DNA from: Marisimplicoccus sp965655775
GTDB taxonomy: Bacteria; Bacteroidota; Bacteroidia; Flavobacteriales; Flavobacteriaceae
Length of the DNA: 64,000 nt
Direction of reading: 5' to 3'
NCBI GenBank assembly: GCA_965655775.1
Contig: CBFHHV010000001.1
Coordinates: 62,001-126,000 of the forward strand
Shown here: positions 42,427 to 51,458 of the stretch, in pieces
Layout: every line of letters begins with the position of its first letter
How positions within the stretch are numbered: position 1 is the stretch's first letter
The notes under the pieces: model-generated
What the model saw: the letters and a program-made list of their open reading frames with translations, nothing else
Databases searched by the model: none
Told to the model about the DNA's origin: nothing
Position numbers and translations under genes: made by a program

Positions 42427-43974
42427 ATGATGATATTTGTATCTTTAAATAAAAAATTGAATAATAAAGTTTTACTATTAATTCTCGATGGGTGGGGGAT
42501 TTCCTCTAATAAGAAAGTTTCTGCTCCAGATATAGCGAAAACACCAAATTATAATTTTTTAAAAGATAAAAATCCTAATAATTATTTAATTACTCATGGT
42601 GAACAAGTTGGACTCCCAATTGGTCAAATGGGTAATAGTGAGGTAGGCCATATGAATATTGGATCTGGTAGAATAGTTCTACAAGATTTATTACGAATTG
42701 ATGAATCAATTGAGAATGGTCAATTTCATAAAATGAAAGAACTTAAAGAAATAATTTCTTATACAAAAAATAAATCATCTAACATTCATTTAGTTGGACT
42801 TATATCAGATGGTGGTGTTCACTCTCATATTAATCATTTAAAAGAGATTATAATTTCATTAAAAGAGGTGAAAGAAAATATCTTTATTCATGGGTTTACA
42901 GATGGAAGAGATGTTAATCCTAAATCTGGAGTTAAATTTATTGATTCAATTGAAAAGTTTTGTAAAAAAAATGGTGGAATATTAGCTACAATTATAGGTA
43001 GATATTTCTCTATGGATAGAGATAACAGATGGGAAAGGGTAAAAAAAGCGTATGACTTAATTTATAATGGAGTTGGGAAAAAAACAACTAGTTTCTGTGA
43101 TGAACTAGAAGAGTCATATAGAAATAATATTACGGATGAATTTATTGAACCTATAATAAAGACTGATAATAATGGTAGTATTATCCATAGATTTAATCAA
43201 GAAGATATAATTATTTTTTTTAATTATAGATCAGACAGAGGTAGACAACTCACATCAGTTTTATGCGAAAAAGATTTTATTGAATCAGGAATGAAATCAA
43301 TAACAAAGAACTTTTATACACTTACAAATTATGATGAAACTTTTAGGGTTGCTAAACCTATTTTTAAAAAAGATATATTAAAAAACACATTAGGAGAAGT
43401 CCTATCAAAGAACGGCATTTCTCAATTAAGAATTGCTGAGACTGAAAAGTATCCTCATGTTACATATTTTTTTAATGGTGGTTTAGAAGAATCTTTTTCT
43501 GGTGAAGAAAGAATTCTTTGCCCATCTCCAAAAGTTGCTACATACGATTTAAAACCTGAAATGAGTGCGGAAGATGTTACTAAAAATGTAATCATTGAGA
43601 TGAAAAAAAATAAGTTTGGATTTATTTGTTTGAACTTTGCAAACCCAGATATGGTTGGACATACAGGTAATTTTAAAGCAGCAGTGAAAGCATGTGAATC
43701 GGTTGATAAACACCTAGGAGAAATAGTTAACACAGCAAGTATTAATGATTATGTAACTATTATTATTGCAGACCATGGTAATTGTGAAATAATGTTAAAT
43801 GCTGATGGATCTGAGAATACCTCACATACAATTAATCCTGTTCCAATAATTATTGTTAACTCTGATAGAAATAATTTAGACAATGGAATATTAGCTGATA
43901 TAGCCCCCACGATTTTGGATATTATGGGCATACAAAAACCAAATGAAATGAATGGAAGATCTCTAATAAAATGA
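42427..43974 (+). CDS. gpmI: 2,3-bisphosphoglycerate-independent phosphoglycerate mutase
   Basis: 515-residue Mn-dependent enzyme interconverting 3- and 2-phosphoglycerate. The N-terminus shows LLILDGWGISSN, the catalytic Ser is in MGNSEVGHMNIGSGR, and GFTDGRDVNPKSG, NYRSDRGRQLT and DHGNCEIM are present. The start is uncertain: ATG at 42427 or 42430, or a TTG near 42457 that would match the shorter family N-terminus. It is followed by a thioredoxin-like lipoprotein with an ATGA overlap. Confidence 0.95.
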   Translation: MMIFVSLNKKLNNKVLLLILDGWGISSNKKVSAPDIAKTPNYNFLKDKNPNNYLITHGEQVGLPIGQMGNSEVGHMNIGSGRIVLQDLLRIDESIENGQFHKMKELKEIISYTKNKSSNIHLVGLISDGGVHSHINHLKEIIISLKEVKENIFIHGFTDGRDVNPKSGVKFIDSIEKFCKKNGGILATIIGRYFSMDRDNRWERVKKAYDLIYNGVGKKTTSFCDELEESYRNNITDEFIEPIIKTDNNGSIIHRFNQEDIIIFFNYRSDRGRQLTSVLCEKDFIESGMKSITKNFYTLTNYDETFRVAKPIFKKDILKNTLGEVLSKNGISQLRIAETEKYPHVTYFFNGGLEESFSGEERILCPSPKVATYDLKPEMSAEDVTKNVIIEMKKNKFGFICLNFANPDMVGHTGNFKAAVKACESVDKHLGEIVNTASINDYVTIIIADHGNCEIMLNADGSENTSHTINPVPIIIVNSDRNNLDNGILADIAPTILDIMGIQKPNEMNGRSLIK

Positions 43975-44474
43975 AAAAAATAATTTATTTACTTACTCTT
44001 TCAATTATAGCATGTGCGACAAATGAAAAGTATGTAATGAATGAGGGAGAGGTTGATTTAGACTATTTATTTAACTCGCCTAATACTTCTTGGTTTCAAA
44101 AAAATTATGAATCATATATAGTTGATGAGGTTATACAGAAAATGGATTTTTCAAAAATAAATGAATATAACATCGAAATTTTTATGAATACTAAATGTCA
44201 TGATAGCGAGAGAGAAATCCCAAGATTTTTAAAAATTTTAAACACATTGAACTTTTCTAATGAAAATCTCAAAATAGTTTTACTAAATTCTGAAAAGAAA
44301 ACTATTGATACACTTAAAATTGGAAAAGATATAACTAATACTCCAACTATTATCTTTTTGAAAAATTCTAATGAAGAAAATAGAATAGTTGAATTTCCTT
44401 TTGAAAATTTAGAAAATGATATTTTTAAAATAATAAATGATATGGGTTATAAAAACGTATATTTTTCAGAATGA
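43971..44474 (+). CDS. Thioredoxin-like lipoprotein with a CxxS active site
   Basis: 167 residues. Signal peptide with lipobox SIIACA, acylated Cys at 15. The thioredoxin fold is visible: a strand IEIFMNTKCHDSEREIPRFLK (in part: MNTKCHDSEREIPRF) with CHDS at 76-79, and the cis-Pro in TNTPTIIF. The second Cys of CxxC is replaced by Ser79, so it is monothiol and may act as an isomerase, a glutathionylation partner, or a non-redox binding protein. The partner is unknown. ATGA overlaps on both sides (gpmI, map) place it in one transcript. Confidence 0.75.
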   Translation: MKKIIYLLTLSIIACATNEKYVMNEGEVDLDYLFNSPNTSWFQKNYESYIVDEVIQKMDFSKINEYNIEIFMNTKCHDSEREIPRFLKILNTLNFSNENLKIVLLNSEKKTIDTLKIGKDITNTPTIIFLKNSNEENRIVEFPFENLENDIFKIINDMGYKNVYFSE

Positions 44475-45280
44475 TATTAAAACAAATCGAGGATATAAAA
44501 AAAATTCGTGATAGTGCTCAATTAGTATCTAAGACTCTGGGTCTAATGGCAAGGGAGATTAAGCCAGGAGTAAACTCTTTATACCTTGACAAAATTGCAG
44601 AGGAGTTTATTCTTGATAATAATGGAAAGCCTGGTTTTAAAGGTTATAATAACTTTCCAAATACATTATGTGTAAGTGTAAATAACCAGGTTGTTCATGG
44701 AATTCCTTGTAGCGAACCACTAAAGGATGGAGATATTATATCTGTTGACTGTGGAGTCATTAAAGATGGATACTATGGTGATCATGCTTATACTTTTAAG
44801 GTTGGTGAAGTATCTGAAAAAATTGAAAAATTGTTGAATATTACTAAAGAGTCTCTATATGTGGGTATAAAAAAAATGCAAATTAATAATAGAGTTGGTG
44901 ATATTGGTAATGCTATTCAAAATTATATTAATCAACATGATTATGGAATAGTAAGAGAATTAGTTGGCCATGGTTTAGGAAAAAATTTACATGAAGAACC
45001 TGAAATTCCAAATTATGGTAAATCAGGAACTGGAAAGATTTTAAAAGATGGCCTCGTTTTAGCAATTGAGCCAATGATAAACATGGGTACAGAGAAAATA
45101 AGCCTAGAAGATGATGGTTGGACTTTTGTAACTCAAGATGGCCTCGTTAGTGCACACTTCGAACATAATATTGCTATAATAAACGGGGAACCTGAAATTC
45201 TATCTACTTTTGATTTTATATATGACGAACTTGGAATAGATTCCAATGAAGAAGAAAATTTTAAAAAATTTTTTGATTGA
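44471..45280 (+). CDS. map: Methionine aminopeptidase, type I
   Basis: Removes initiator Met from nascent chains. 269 residues; the five metal ligands can be placed in VDCGVIKDGYYGDHAYTF (two Asp), ELVGHGLGKNLHEEPEIPNYG (His), AIEPMINMG (Glu) and SAHFEHNIAI (Glu). No N-terminal zinc extension, so type Ia. Starts 4 bases inside the lipoprotein stop and hands on to the methyltransferase through TGATG. Confidence 0.96.
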   Translation: MILKQIEDIKKIRDSAQLVSKTLGLMAREIKPGVNSLYLDKIAEEFILDNNGKPGFKGYNNFPNTLCVSVNNQVVHGIPCSEPLKDGDIISVDCGVIKDGYYGDHAYTFKVGEVSEKIEKLLNITKESLYVGIKKMQINNRVGDIGNAIQNYINQHDYGIVRELVGHGLGKNLHEEPEIPNYGKSGTGKILKDGLVLAIEPMINMGTEKISLEDDGWTFVTQDGLVSAHFEHNIAIINGEPEILSTFDFIYDELGIDSNEEENFKKFFD

Positions 45281-46044
45281 TGAAGTATATCTTGAAATTC
45301 CTACCAAGGAAATTTTTAATAAAATACAGCTTTATAGTAACACCAATACTAAGGATAATATATCAAGGAAAAAAATACACTGACCCAATTGATGAAAGTA
45401 ATTATTCACGATTTCTATCATATGGGTATAAGATAATTAGGAAGAATGCATTATGTCCAGGTACTTTATCTCTCGAAAGACATAGACTTTTATGGTTATA
45501 TCTTAAGAAAGAAACAAATTTTTTAAATTCAAATTTAAAAGTCTTACATGTTGCGCCTGAACAAGTTTTTTATAAAAAATTTAAAAAATTAAAAAATTGG
45601 GACTACTTAACTTTTGACTTAAATTCACCAATTGCTGATATAAATGGAGATTTAACATCCATGGATTTTAATGATGAATCTTTTGACTTAATTATTTGCA
45701 ATCATGTTCTTGAACATATAGAGGATGATAAATCAGCATTAAATGAAATTTATAGAGTTTTAAAGTATAATGGTATATCGTTTTTGCAGGTACCTATAAA
45801 CTTAAGAAGAGAAAAGACCTTTGAAGATCCATCAATAAAATCTGAAGCTGAAAGAGAGGAATATTATGGACAATATGACCATGTCAGAGAATATGGTCTA
45901 GATTTTAAAGATAGAGTTGAGCAGGCAGGATTTAAAGTTGAAATGTTAAACTACTCAGCAAAAATTTCTAAAGATCTAATTGTCAAATATGGTTTAATGA
46001 AAAATGATTTAATACCAATTGGAAAAAAACTACCTAGTAATTAA
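45280..46044 (+). CDS. Class I SAM-dependent methyltransferase
   Basis: 254 residues; ATG at 45280 overlaps the map stop (TGATG), while a TTG three bases earlier is less likely. The SAM-binding region is unusual, without a canonical GxGxG, but VLHVAPEQ and LTFDLNSPIADINGDLTSMDF (in part: DINGDLTSMDF) fit, followed by CNHVLEHIEDDKSALNEIYRVLK, the methyltransferase-11 signature. The acceptor is unknown. Its 3' end overlaps the convergent apbE by 15 bases. Confidence 0.82.
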   Translation: MKYILKFLPRKFLIKYSFIVTPILRIIYQGKKYTDPIDESNYSRFLSYGYKIIRKNALCPGTLSLERHRLLWLYLKKETNFLNSNLKVLHVAPEQVFYKKFKKLKNWDYLTFDLNSPIADINGDLTSMDFNDESFDLIICNHVLEHIEDDKSALNEIYRVLKYNGISFLQVPINLRREKTFEDPSIKSEAEREEYYGQYDHVREYGLDFKDRVEQAGFKVEMLNYSAKISKDLIVKYGLMKNDLIPIGKKLPSN

Positions 46045-47028
46045 ATCCCAGCCATCAGATTTAATAGGTGTAATCTGATCATCTATACCTGTCAATATCA
46101 ATGCTTCTAAATCTGGAATATTGTTTATTATTTTTTTGGCTTCTTTTGGATCCATTAACATTAAACTTGTCGCCCAAGCATCTGCTTCAATACAAGAACT
46201 AGAAACTACTGAAGCACTTAATATATTATTTGTCATTGACTCACCATTAATTGGGTTAACAATGTGAGCATATCTAACTCCAGTTTGTGAATCTATCCTA
46301 AATTTTCTATAGTTACCAGATGTAGCTAAGGCCATCCCATCAAGTGAAATTTCTGAATAATAACTGGTCAAATCAATAGGATTTTGGATTGCAACCTTCC
46401 ATTTCTTGTTTTTATCATTCTTACCCATAGTAATTAATTCTCCCCCAACCTCAATTAAAAAATTTTCTGAGTTTATCTCAATCAATAAATCTTTAATTAA
46501 ATCTACCGAGTAACCTTTTGCAATTGCGTTAAAATCAATATATATACCTCCATTGGCTTTCACTATTTTATTTTGATTATTTAAGTACACTTTATCTAAG
46601 CCTACATATTGCATTACACTATCAATTTTATATCTATTTATTGACTGTACATTTGTATTTGGACCCATTCCATACAGATTAACAATGGAACTAACTGTAG
46701 GATCAAAATATCCATTAGAAAGTTTCCATATCTGTTGAGATTTTCTAAAAACTTTGATAAAATGATTGTCAACTTTAACTGGATTTTGAGACTTATTAAC
46801 TTTGGAAATTATTGAATTAATTCTATAAGTTGACATTGAGTTATTTACAACCTCAAAAATTGAATCAATACTCTGTTTAATTATGCTGGAATTTAACTCA
46901 GATTGAACTATCACATTATAAGTAGTTCCAAGAGCATCTCCTTGAATTCTTTTATAAATTGATGAGTCAGTATTACAACTAATGAGTAATAAAGATAGTA
47001 GAGAAAATATTTTAAATAAAATATTCAT
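46030..47028 (-). CDS. apbE: FAD:protein FMN transferase (ApbE), lipoprotein
   Basis: 332 residues. Lipobox LISC at residues 15-18, so anchored facing the periplasm. GDALGTTYNVIV, STYRINSIISKVN, GGIYIDFNAIAKGYSVD, MALATSGNYRKF and the C-terminal VVSSSCIEADAWATSLML region are family marks. It covalently links FMN to Thr in the S/T-GAT-type motif of NqrB and NqrC. The TAATG overlap with nqrF puts it in the nqr operon, consistent with that role. Confidence 0.95.
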   Translation of the reverse strand: MNILFKIFSLLSLLLISCNTDSSIYKRIQGDALGTTYNVIVQSELNSSIIKQSIDSIFEVVNNSMSTYRINSIISKVNKSQNPVKVDNHFIKVFRKSQQIWKLSNGYFDPTVSSIVNLYGMGPNTNVQSINRYKIDSVMQYVGLDKVYLNNQNKIVKANGGIYIDFNAIAKGYSVDLIKDLLIEINSENFLIEVGGELITMGKNDKNKKWKVAIQNPIDLTSYYSEISLDGMALATSGNYRKFRIDSQTGVRYAHIVNPINGESMTNNILSASVVSSSCIEADAWATSLMLMDPKEAKKIINNIPDLEALILTGIDDQITPIKSDGWDLITR

Positions 47029-48323
47029 TAACCTCCGAAGTCGTCAAACCTAACATTCTCTGGCGGGACCCCGAAGTCTTCAGCCATTTTTTCAACTGCC
47101 TGATTCATTAGTGGAGGTCCACAGAAATAAACTTCAATATCTTCTGGTGAATCATGCTTAGATAGATAGTTATCAATAACTACTTGATGAATAAATCCAA
47201 TAAAACCATCTCCATCTCCATCAAGAGAGTCTTTAACTTTCCAATTATCTTCCTCCAAAGGTTCAGATAAAGCGACATAAAATTTAAAATTTGGATAGTC
47301 TTTCTCTAGAGCTCTAAAATGGTCGACATAGAAAAGCTCTCTTTTAGATCTACCACCATACCAGAAAGTAACTTTTCTTCCTGTTTTAATAGTTCTGAAT
47401 AATTCATACAGATGAGATCGCATTGGAGCCATTCCCGCACCTCCTCCAACATATAACATTTCTGAATCTGATTCATTAATAAAAAATTCTCCATATGGAC
47501 CTGATATTGTAACAGTGTCGCCCGGCTTTTTGGAAAAAATATAAGAGGATGCAATTCCAGGATTTACCGACATCCAATCATTTTTTTTACCATCCCAAGG
47601 AGGAGTTGCAATCCTGACATTTAGCATTATCTCTCTACCTTCGGCAGGATAGGATGCCATTGAATATGCTCTTTCAACAGTTTCATTATTCTTCATATTC
47701 AAGGGCCACAGATTAAAGTTATCCCATTCTAGTTTAAATTTTTGAGGATCATCTGGATGTTCTTTAGGGTGAGATGTTATATCCATATCCTGATAATTGA
47801 TATCACATTCAGGAATCTCAATTTGGATATATCCTCCTGCTTTATAATCCATTTCCTCAGGAATTTCAATCACAAATTCCTTTATAAATGATGCAACATT
47901 ATAGTTACTCTTAACTTTAGCTTCCCATTTTTTTATACCAAAAACTTCTTCAGGAACTTCAATTTTCATATCCTGCTTTACTTTAACTTGGCATCCAAGT
48001 CTCCAGCCATCAGAAATTTCTTTTCTTGTAAAATGAGGTTCCTCTGTTGGTAATATATCTCCACCTCCTTCAATTACCTGACATCTACACTGAACACAAG
48101 TTCCACCTCCTCCACATGCGGATGGAAGAAAAATTTTATTATTCCCAAGAGTAGTTAACAATGTATCCCCAGAGCTAACTTCAACATCTTTCTCACCATT
48201 TATTATAAGTTTTACAGGACCAGATGGTAAAAGTCTCTCTTTAGCTACAAGTAGCATTGTAACTAAAAGAAGGGTTATTACAAAAAGACCTACGGTGCTT
48301 GCTATTATTACATTTATATCCAT
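47028..48323 (-). CDS. nqrF: Na+-translocating NADH:ubiquinone reductase, subunit F
   Basis: 431-residue NADH-oxidising subunit. An N-terminal membrane helix (about 6-26) precedes the plant-type [2Fe-2S] ferredoxin domain with ligands Cys70, Cys76, Cys79 and Cys111. The FAD domain has RAYSMASYP, and the NAD domain has GGGAGMAPMRSH and CGPPLMNQ. The aromatic-rich C-terminus ends in FDDFGG. Electron entry point of the complex. TAATG with apbE; 3 bases from nqrE. Confidence 0.97.
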   Translation of the reverse strand: MDINVIIASTVGLFVITLLLVTMLLVAKERLLPSGPVKLIINGEKDVEVSSGDTLLTTLGNNKIFLPSACGGGGTCVQCRCQVIEGGGDILPTEEPHFTRKEISDGWRLGCQVKVKQDMKIEVPEEVFGIKKWEAKVKSNYNVASFIKEFVIEIPEEMDYKAGGYIQIEIPECDINYQDMDITSHPKEHPDDPQKFKLEWDNFNLWPLNMKNNETVERAYSMASYPAEGREIMLNVRIATPPWDGKKNDWMSVNPGIASSYIFSKKPGDTVTISGPYGEFFINESDSEMLYVGGGAGMAPMRSHLYELFRTIKTGRKVTFWYGGRSKRELFYVDHFRALEKDYPNFKFYVALSEPLEEDNWKVKDSLDGDGDGFIGFIHQVVIDNYLSKHDSPEDIEVYFCGPPLMNQAVEKMAEDFGVPPENVRFDDFGG

Positions 48324-48326
48324 TTT

Positions 48327-48944
48327 TTAGATTTTAATTCCCATAAAACTCATGAAACCAAGAGCCATTAAACCAGTAATGATAAAAGTTATTCCAAGAC
48401 CTTTTAATGGATCTGGAATATTAGAATATGTAATTTTCTCTCTAATTGCAGCAATGGCAACTATTGCTAGATACCAACCAATTCCTGAACCAAAACCGTA
48501 AACAGCAGACTCAAAAGTATTTACAAAATCTTTTTGTTGCATAAATAGTGAGCCACCAAGTATTGCACAGTTAACAGCGATTAGTGGAAGAAATATTCCT
48601 AAACTTCCATACAAAGTAGGAGAAACTTTTTCAACGATCATTTCAACTAGTTGAACCATTGATGCTATAACAGCAATAAACATTATAAATGTTAAAAAAG
48701 ATAAGTTTACGTCTTGAAACTGAGGTCCTATCCATGTTAAGGCACCAGGAGCCAGAAGATACTGGTCAATTAAATAATTAATAGGAACAGAGATTGTCAA
48801 AACAAATATTACAGCTTTACCCAAACCATCAGCTGTTTTAACTGTTTTTGAAACTGCAAGATACGAGCACATACCAAGGAAGTATGCAAATACCATATTC
48901 TCAATAAATATACTCTTAACGAATAAATTAACTAGATCCTCCAT
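48327..48944 (-). CDS. nqrE: Na+-translocating NADH:ubiquinone reductase, subunit E
   Basis: 205-residue integral membrane subunit with about six helices. The conserved LGMCSYLAVSKT near the N-terminus carries the Cys that, with Cys in NqrD, holds the buried iron centre; the second half has AVNCAILGGSLFM. NqrD and NqrE are homologous to each other with inverted topology. Immediately follows nqrD (no gap). Confidence 0.96.
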   Translation of the reverse strand: MEDLVNLFVKSIFIENMVFAYFLGMCSYLAVSKTVKTADGLGKAVIFVLTISVPINYLIDQYLLAPGALTWIGPQFQDVNLSFLTFIMFIAVIASMVQLVEMIVEKVSPTLYGSLGIFLPLIAVNCAILGGSLFMQQKDFVNTFESAVYGFGSGIGWYLAIVAIAAIREKITYSNIPDPLKGLGITFIITGLMALGFMSFMGIKI

Positions 48945-49592
48945 TTAATTGTTCTCTATTAGTTTTCTATTATAATATCTTTGTATCCATATGTATACAC
49001 CAACAACAATTAATGCCATGGGCGAAAGAAGCATAAGCCCATTATCTTCATAACCTAAATCATAAAGAAACTGAGGTATAACGGGGACCCCCCAAAGTTC
49101 TCCTGAGCCAAATAATTCTCTGATAAAAGCGACAACAATTAAAATCCATCCATATCCAGCAGCATTTCCAACTCCATCTAGAAAAGATTTCCAGACACCA
49201 TTACCAAGAGCAAAGGCCTCAAATCTTCCCATTATTATACAATTAGTAATTATTAATCCAATAAAAATTGCTAATTGTTTACTCACATCATAGGCATAAG
49301 CTTTTAAAAATTGATCAACAAGTGCAACTAGTGTTGCTACAACTAGTAGTTGTACAATAATTCTAATTCTTGTTGGTATAACATTTCTTAAAATAGAAAC
49401 AATAACATTTCCAGCTGCCATTACAAAAATTACTGAAAGTGTCATAACAACAGCAGGCTCAAGTTTAACAGTAATAGCAAGAGCAGAACAGATACCTAAA
49501 ACCTGAACTGTAATTGGATTATCATCATCCAGAGGATCAGTAAGTAATGCTCTATTCTTTTTTGAAAATAAAGGTTCTTTTTCTTTACTCAT
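48945..49592 (-). CDS. nqrD: Na+-translocating NADH:ubiquinone reductase, subunit D
   Basis: 215-residue membrane subunit. VQVLGICSALAITVKLEPAVVM (in part: LGICSALAITVKLEPAV) is the first half of the NqrD/E repeat and IITNCIIMGRFEAFALGNG the second; the paired Cys residues bind the membrane iron centre. Overlaps the nqrC stop by 8 bases and abuts nqrE. Confidence 0.96.
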   Translation of the reverse strand: MSKEKEPLFSKKNRALLTDPLDDDNPITVQVLGICSALAITVKLEPAVVMTLSVIFVMAAGNVIVSILRNVIPTRIRIIVQLLVVATLVALVDQFLKAYAYDVSKQLAIFIGLIITNCIIMGRFEAFALGNGVWKSFLDGVGNAAGYGWILIVVAFIRELFGSGELWGVPVIPQFLYDLGYEDNGLMLLSPMALIVVGVYIWIQRYYNRKLIENN

Positions 49593-50301
49593 TATTTAAA
49601 CTATTAAAGTATGGTATATAATTTTCAATTCTTTCAATAATCATGTCAGATACACCATCACCTGTAATGGTGGCTCCTGATATTGCATCAATTTCATTAT
49701 CCATCTTGTCAGAGTTGCCAGGATCATTATTTGTTTTTGTAAGATATACTCCAACAAAGTTTCCCTCTAAGTCATTAATTTTTTCATCATTAAAACTATC
49801 TATAAACCAATCCTCAGTTATTTCTGCACCAAGTCCAGCAGTTTCTGACTTATGATCAAAAGAAACTCCTTTTATAGTGTTAATATCATCCTTAAGTGCA
49901 ATGTAGCCCCATATTTCTGCCCATAGACCAGCACCTCTAAGAGGTATTACATAAAATTTTTGATCTTCAACATTAGCGATGTATAATGGAAATCTTTGAA
50001 CATCTTTGTCTTTTTTTACTTCAATAGCAAGATTAATATTAAATGCATTTACCTGATCATCAACAGATCCGTCAGACTTTAAAGAGAGCTCTTCTTTTAC
50101 ATAATCACCATATAATGATTCTGATTCATCCCTACTAACGTTGATTCCAACTGATGAGAGGATATTTTGCATCTTCTCTTTTTTAATGTTTGAATTCTGA
50201 AGATCCTTTAACGACTCTGATGTAAACGATAATACTGAAGCTACTGAGATAACCATAATAACAGCAAAAATGTATGTATGTTTATTTGACTCTCTGTTCA
50301 T
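49585..50301 (-). CDS. nqrC: Na+-translocating NADH:ubiquinone reductase, subunit C
   Basis: 238-residue subunit with a single N-terminal helix (about 10-28) and a periplasmic FMN-binding domain. The covalent FMN site is the Thr in DAISGATIT, a perfect Dxx(S/T)GATxT flavinylation motif recognised by ApbE. Overlaps nqrB by one base (TAATG-type junction at 50301). Compare with the NqrB motif, which deviates. Confidence 0.96.
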   Translation of the reverse strand: MNRESNKHTYIFAVIMVISVASVLSFTSESLKDLQNSNIKKEKMQNILSSVGINVSRDESESLYGDYVKEELSLKSDGSVDDQVNAFNINLAIEVKKDKDVQRFPLYIANVEDQKFYVIPLRGAGLWAEIWGYIALKDDINTIKGVSFDHKSETAGLGAEITEDWFIDSFNDEKINDLEGNFVGVYLTKTNNDPGNSDKMDNEIDAISGATITGDGVSDMIIERIENYIPYFNSLNNE

Positions 50302-51458
50302 TATGTGGTTTTTAGTTTAACACCTTGCCATCTTTTTCTTCTCATGCTTACATTAGATTCTATAACGTAGTGGTCTATCAATGGTGCAAAAACATTCATT
50401 AATAGAATTGCAAGCATTACTCCTTCTGGGTATGCAGGATTAAACACTCTAATAAGTATACAGAATACTCCAACTAGGAATCCATATATCCATTTTCCTT
50501 TTGTGGTTTGAGCTGCTGAAACAGGATCAGTAGCCATGAATACAATACCAAATGCGAAACCTCCAACTAAAAGGTGATTATACCATTCAAAACTCATCAG
50601 AGAATTTGCACCCCAAAGATTAAATAAAATTCCAACTACAGAAGCTCCAATAACTCCACTCAACATGATCCTCCAACTACCAACTCCAGTTATAACTAGA
50701 AGCAACGCTCCAATCAAAACAAAGAAAACAGAAGTCTCAGCAACAGATCCAGGTATTGAACCCATAAACATGCTAGCTGATGAATATGCAACTTCTCCAT
50801 TAGCAGCTAAAGTTCCTAAAATAGTTTCACCAGAAATTCCATCAACATTAGTTGCCTCAGAAACCCATACTTTGTCACCTGACATAAATGTTGGGTAGGC
50901 AAAAAATGCAAAAGCTCTTGCAGTAAGAGCAGGATTTAAAATGTTCATTCCTGTTCCACCAAAAGCTTCTTTAGCAATTAGCACAGCAAAAACAACTGAT
51001 ATCGCAAGCATCCAAAGAGGCATGTCAATAGGCATTATCATTGGTATAAGTAGCCCTGTTACTAGATAGCCTTCATTAACTGGATGATTTCTATAAACTG
51101 CAAATGCAAATTCAATCGCTAATCCAACAGCATACGAAACTGCAATCATTGGGAATATTTTATAAGCACCATGCAGAACGGCATCTAGAAAGGTAAATTC
51201 AATGTTGGTCTGAATAAAATATTGATATCCGGTGTTATACATCCCATAAAATAATGCCGGTACAAGAGCAATTATAACTGTTATCATTGTTCTTTTTAAA
51301 TCAACACCATCACGAATATGAGACCCTTTAGAGGTTGTGTGATCAGGAACAAAAAGCATTGTTTCAAATGCATTAAATGCTGGATATAATTTTTCTAATT
51401 TACCTCCCTTTGTAAAAGGTTTTTTTAGTACATCTACTTGTTTTCTTATAAAATCCAT
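50301..51458 (-). CDS. nqrB: Na+-translocating NADH:ubiquinone reductase, subunit B
   Basis: 385-residue membrane subunit with about ten helices, forming part of the Na+ path and carrying a covalent FMN and riboflavin. AKEAFGGTGMNILNPALTARAF and FATDPVSAAQTTKGKWIYG-like (as MATDPVSAAQTTKGKWIYG) are the typical motifs. The expected flavinylation motif SGAT reads SGET here (Ser209-Thr212, bases 50823-50834); the Thr acceptor remains. Single-base junctions with nqrA (upstream) and nqrC (downstream). Confidence 0.96.
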   Translation of the reverse strand: MDFIRKQVDVLKKPFTKGGKLEKLYPAFNAFETMLFVPDHTTSKGSHIRDGVDLKRTMITVIIALVPALFYGMYNTGYQYFIQTNIEFTFLDAVLHGAYKIFPMIAVSYAVGLAIEFAFAVYRNHPVNEGYLVTGLLIPMIMPIDMPLWMLAISVVFAVLIAKEAFGGTGMNILNPALTARAFAFFAYPTFMSGDKVWVSEATNVDGISGETILGTLAANGEVAYSSASMFMGSIPGSVAETSVFFVLIGALLLVITGVGSWRIMLSGVIGASVVGILFNLWGANSLMSFEWYNHLLVGGFAFGIVFMATDPVSAAQTTKGKWIYGFLVGVFCILIRVFNPAYPEGVMLAILLMNVFAPLIDHYVIESNVSMRRKRWQGVKLKTT

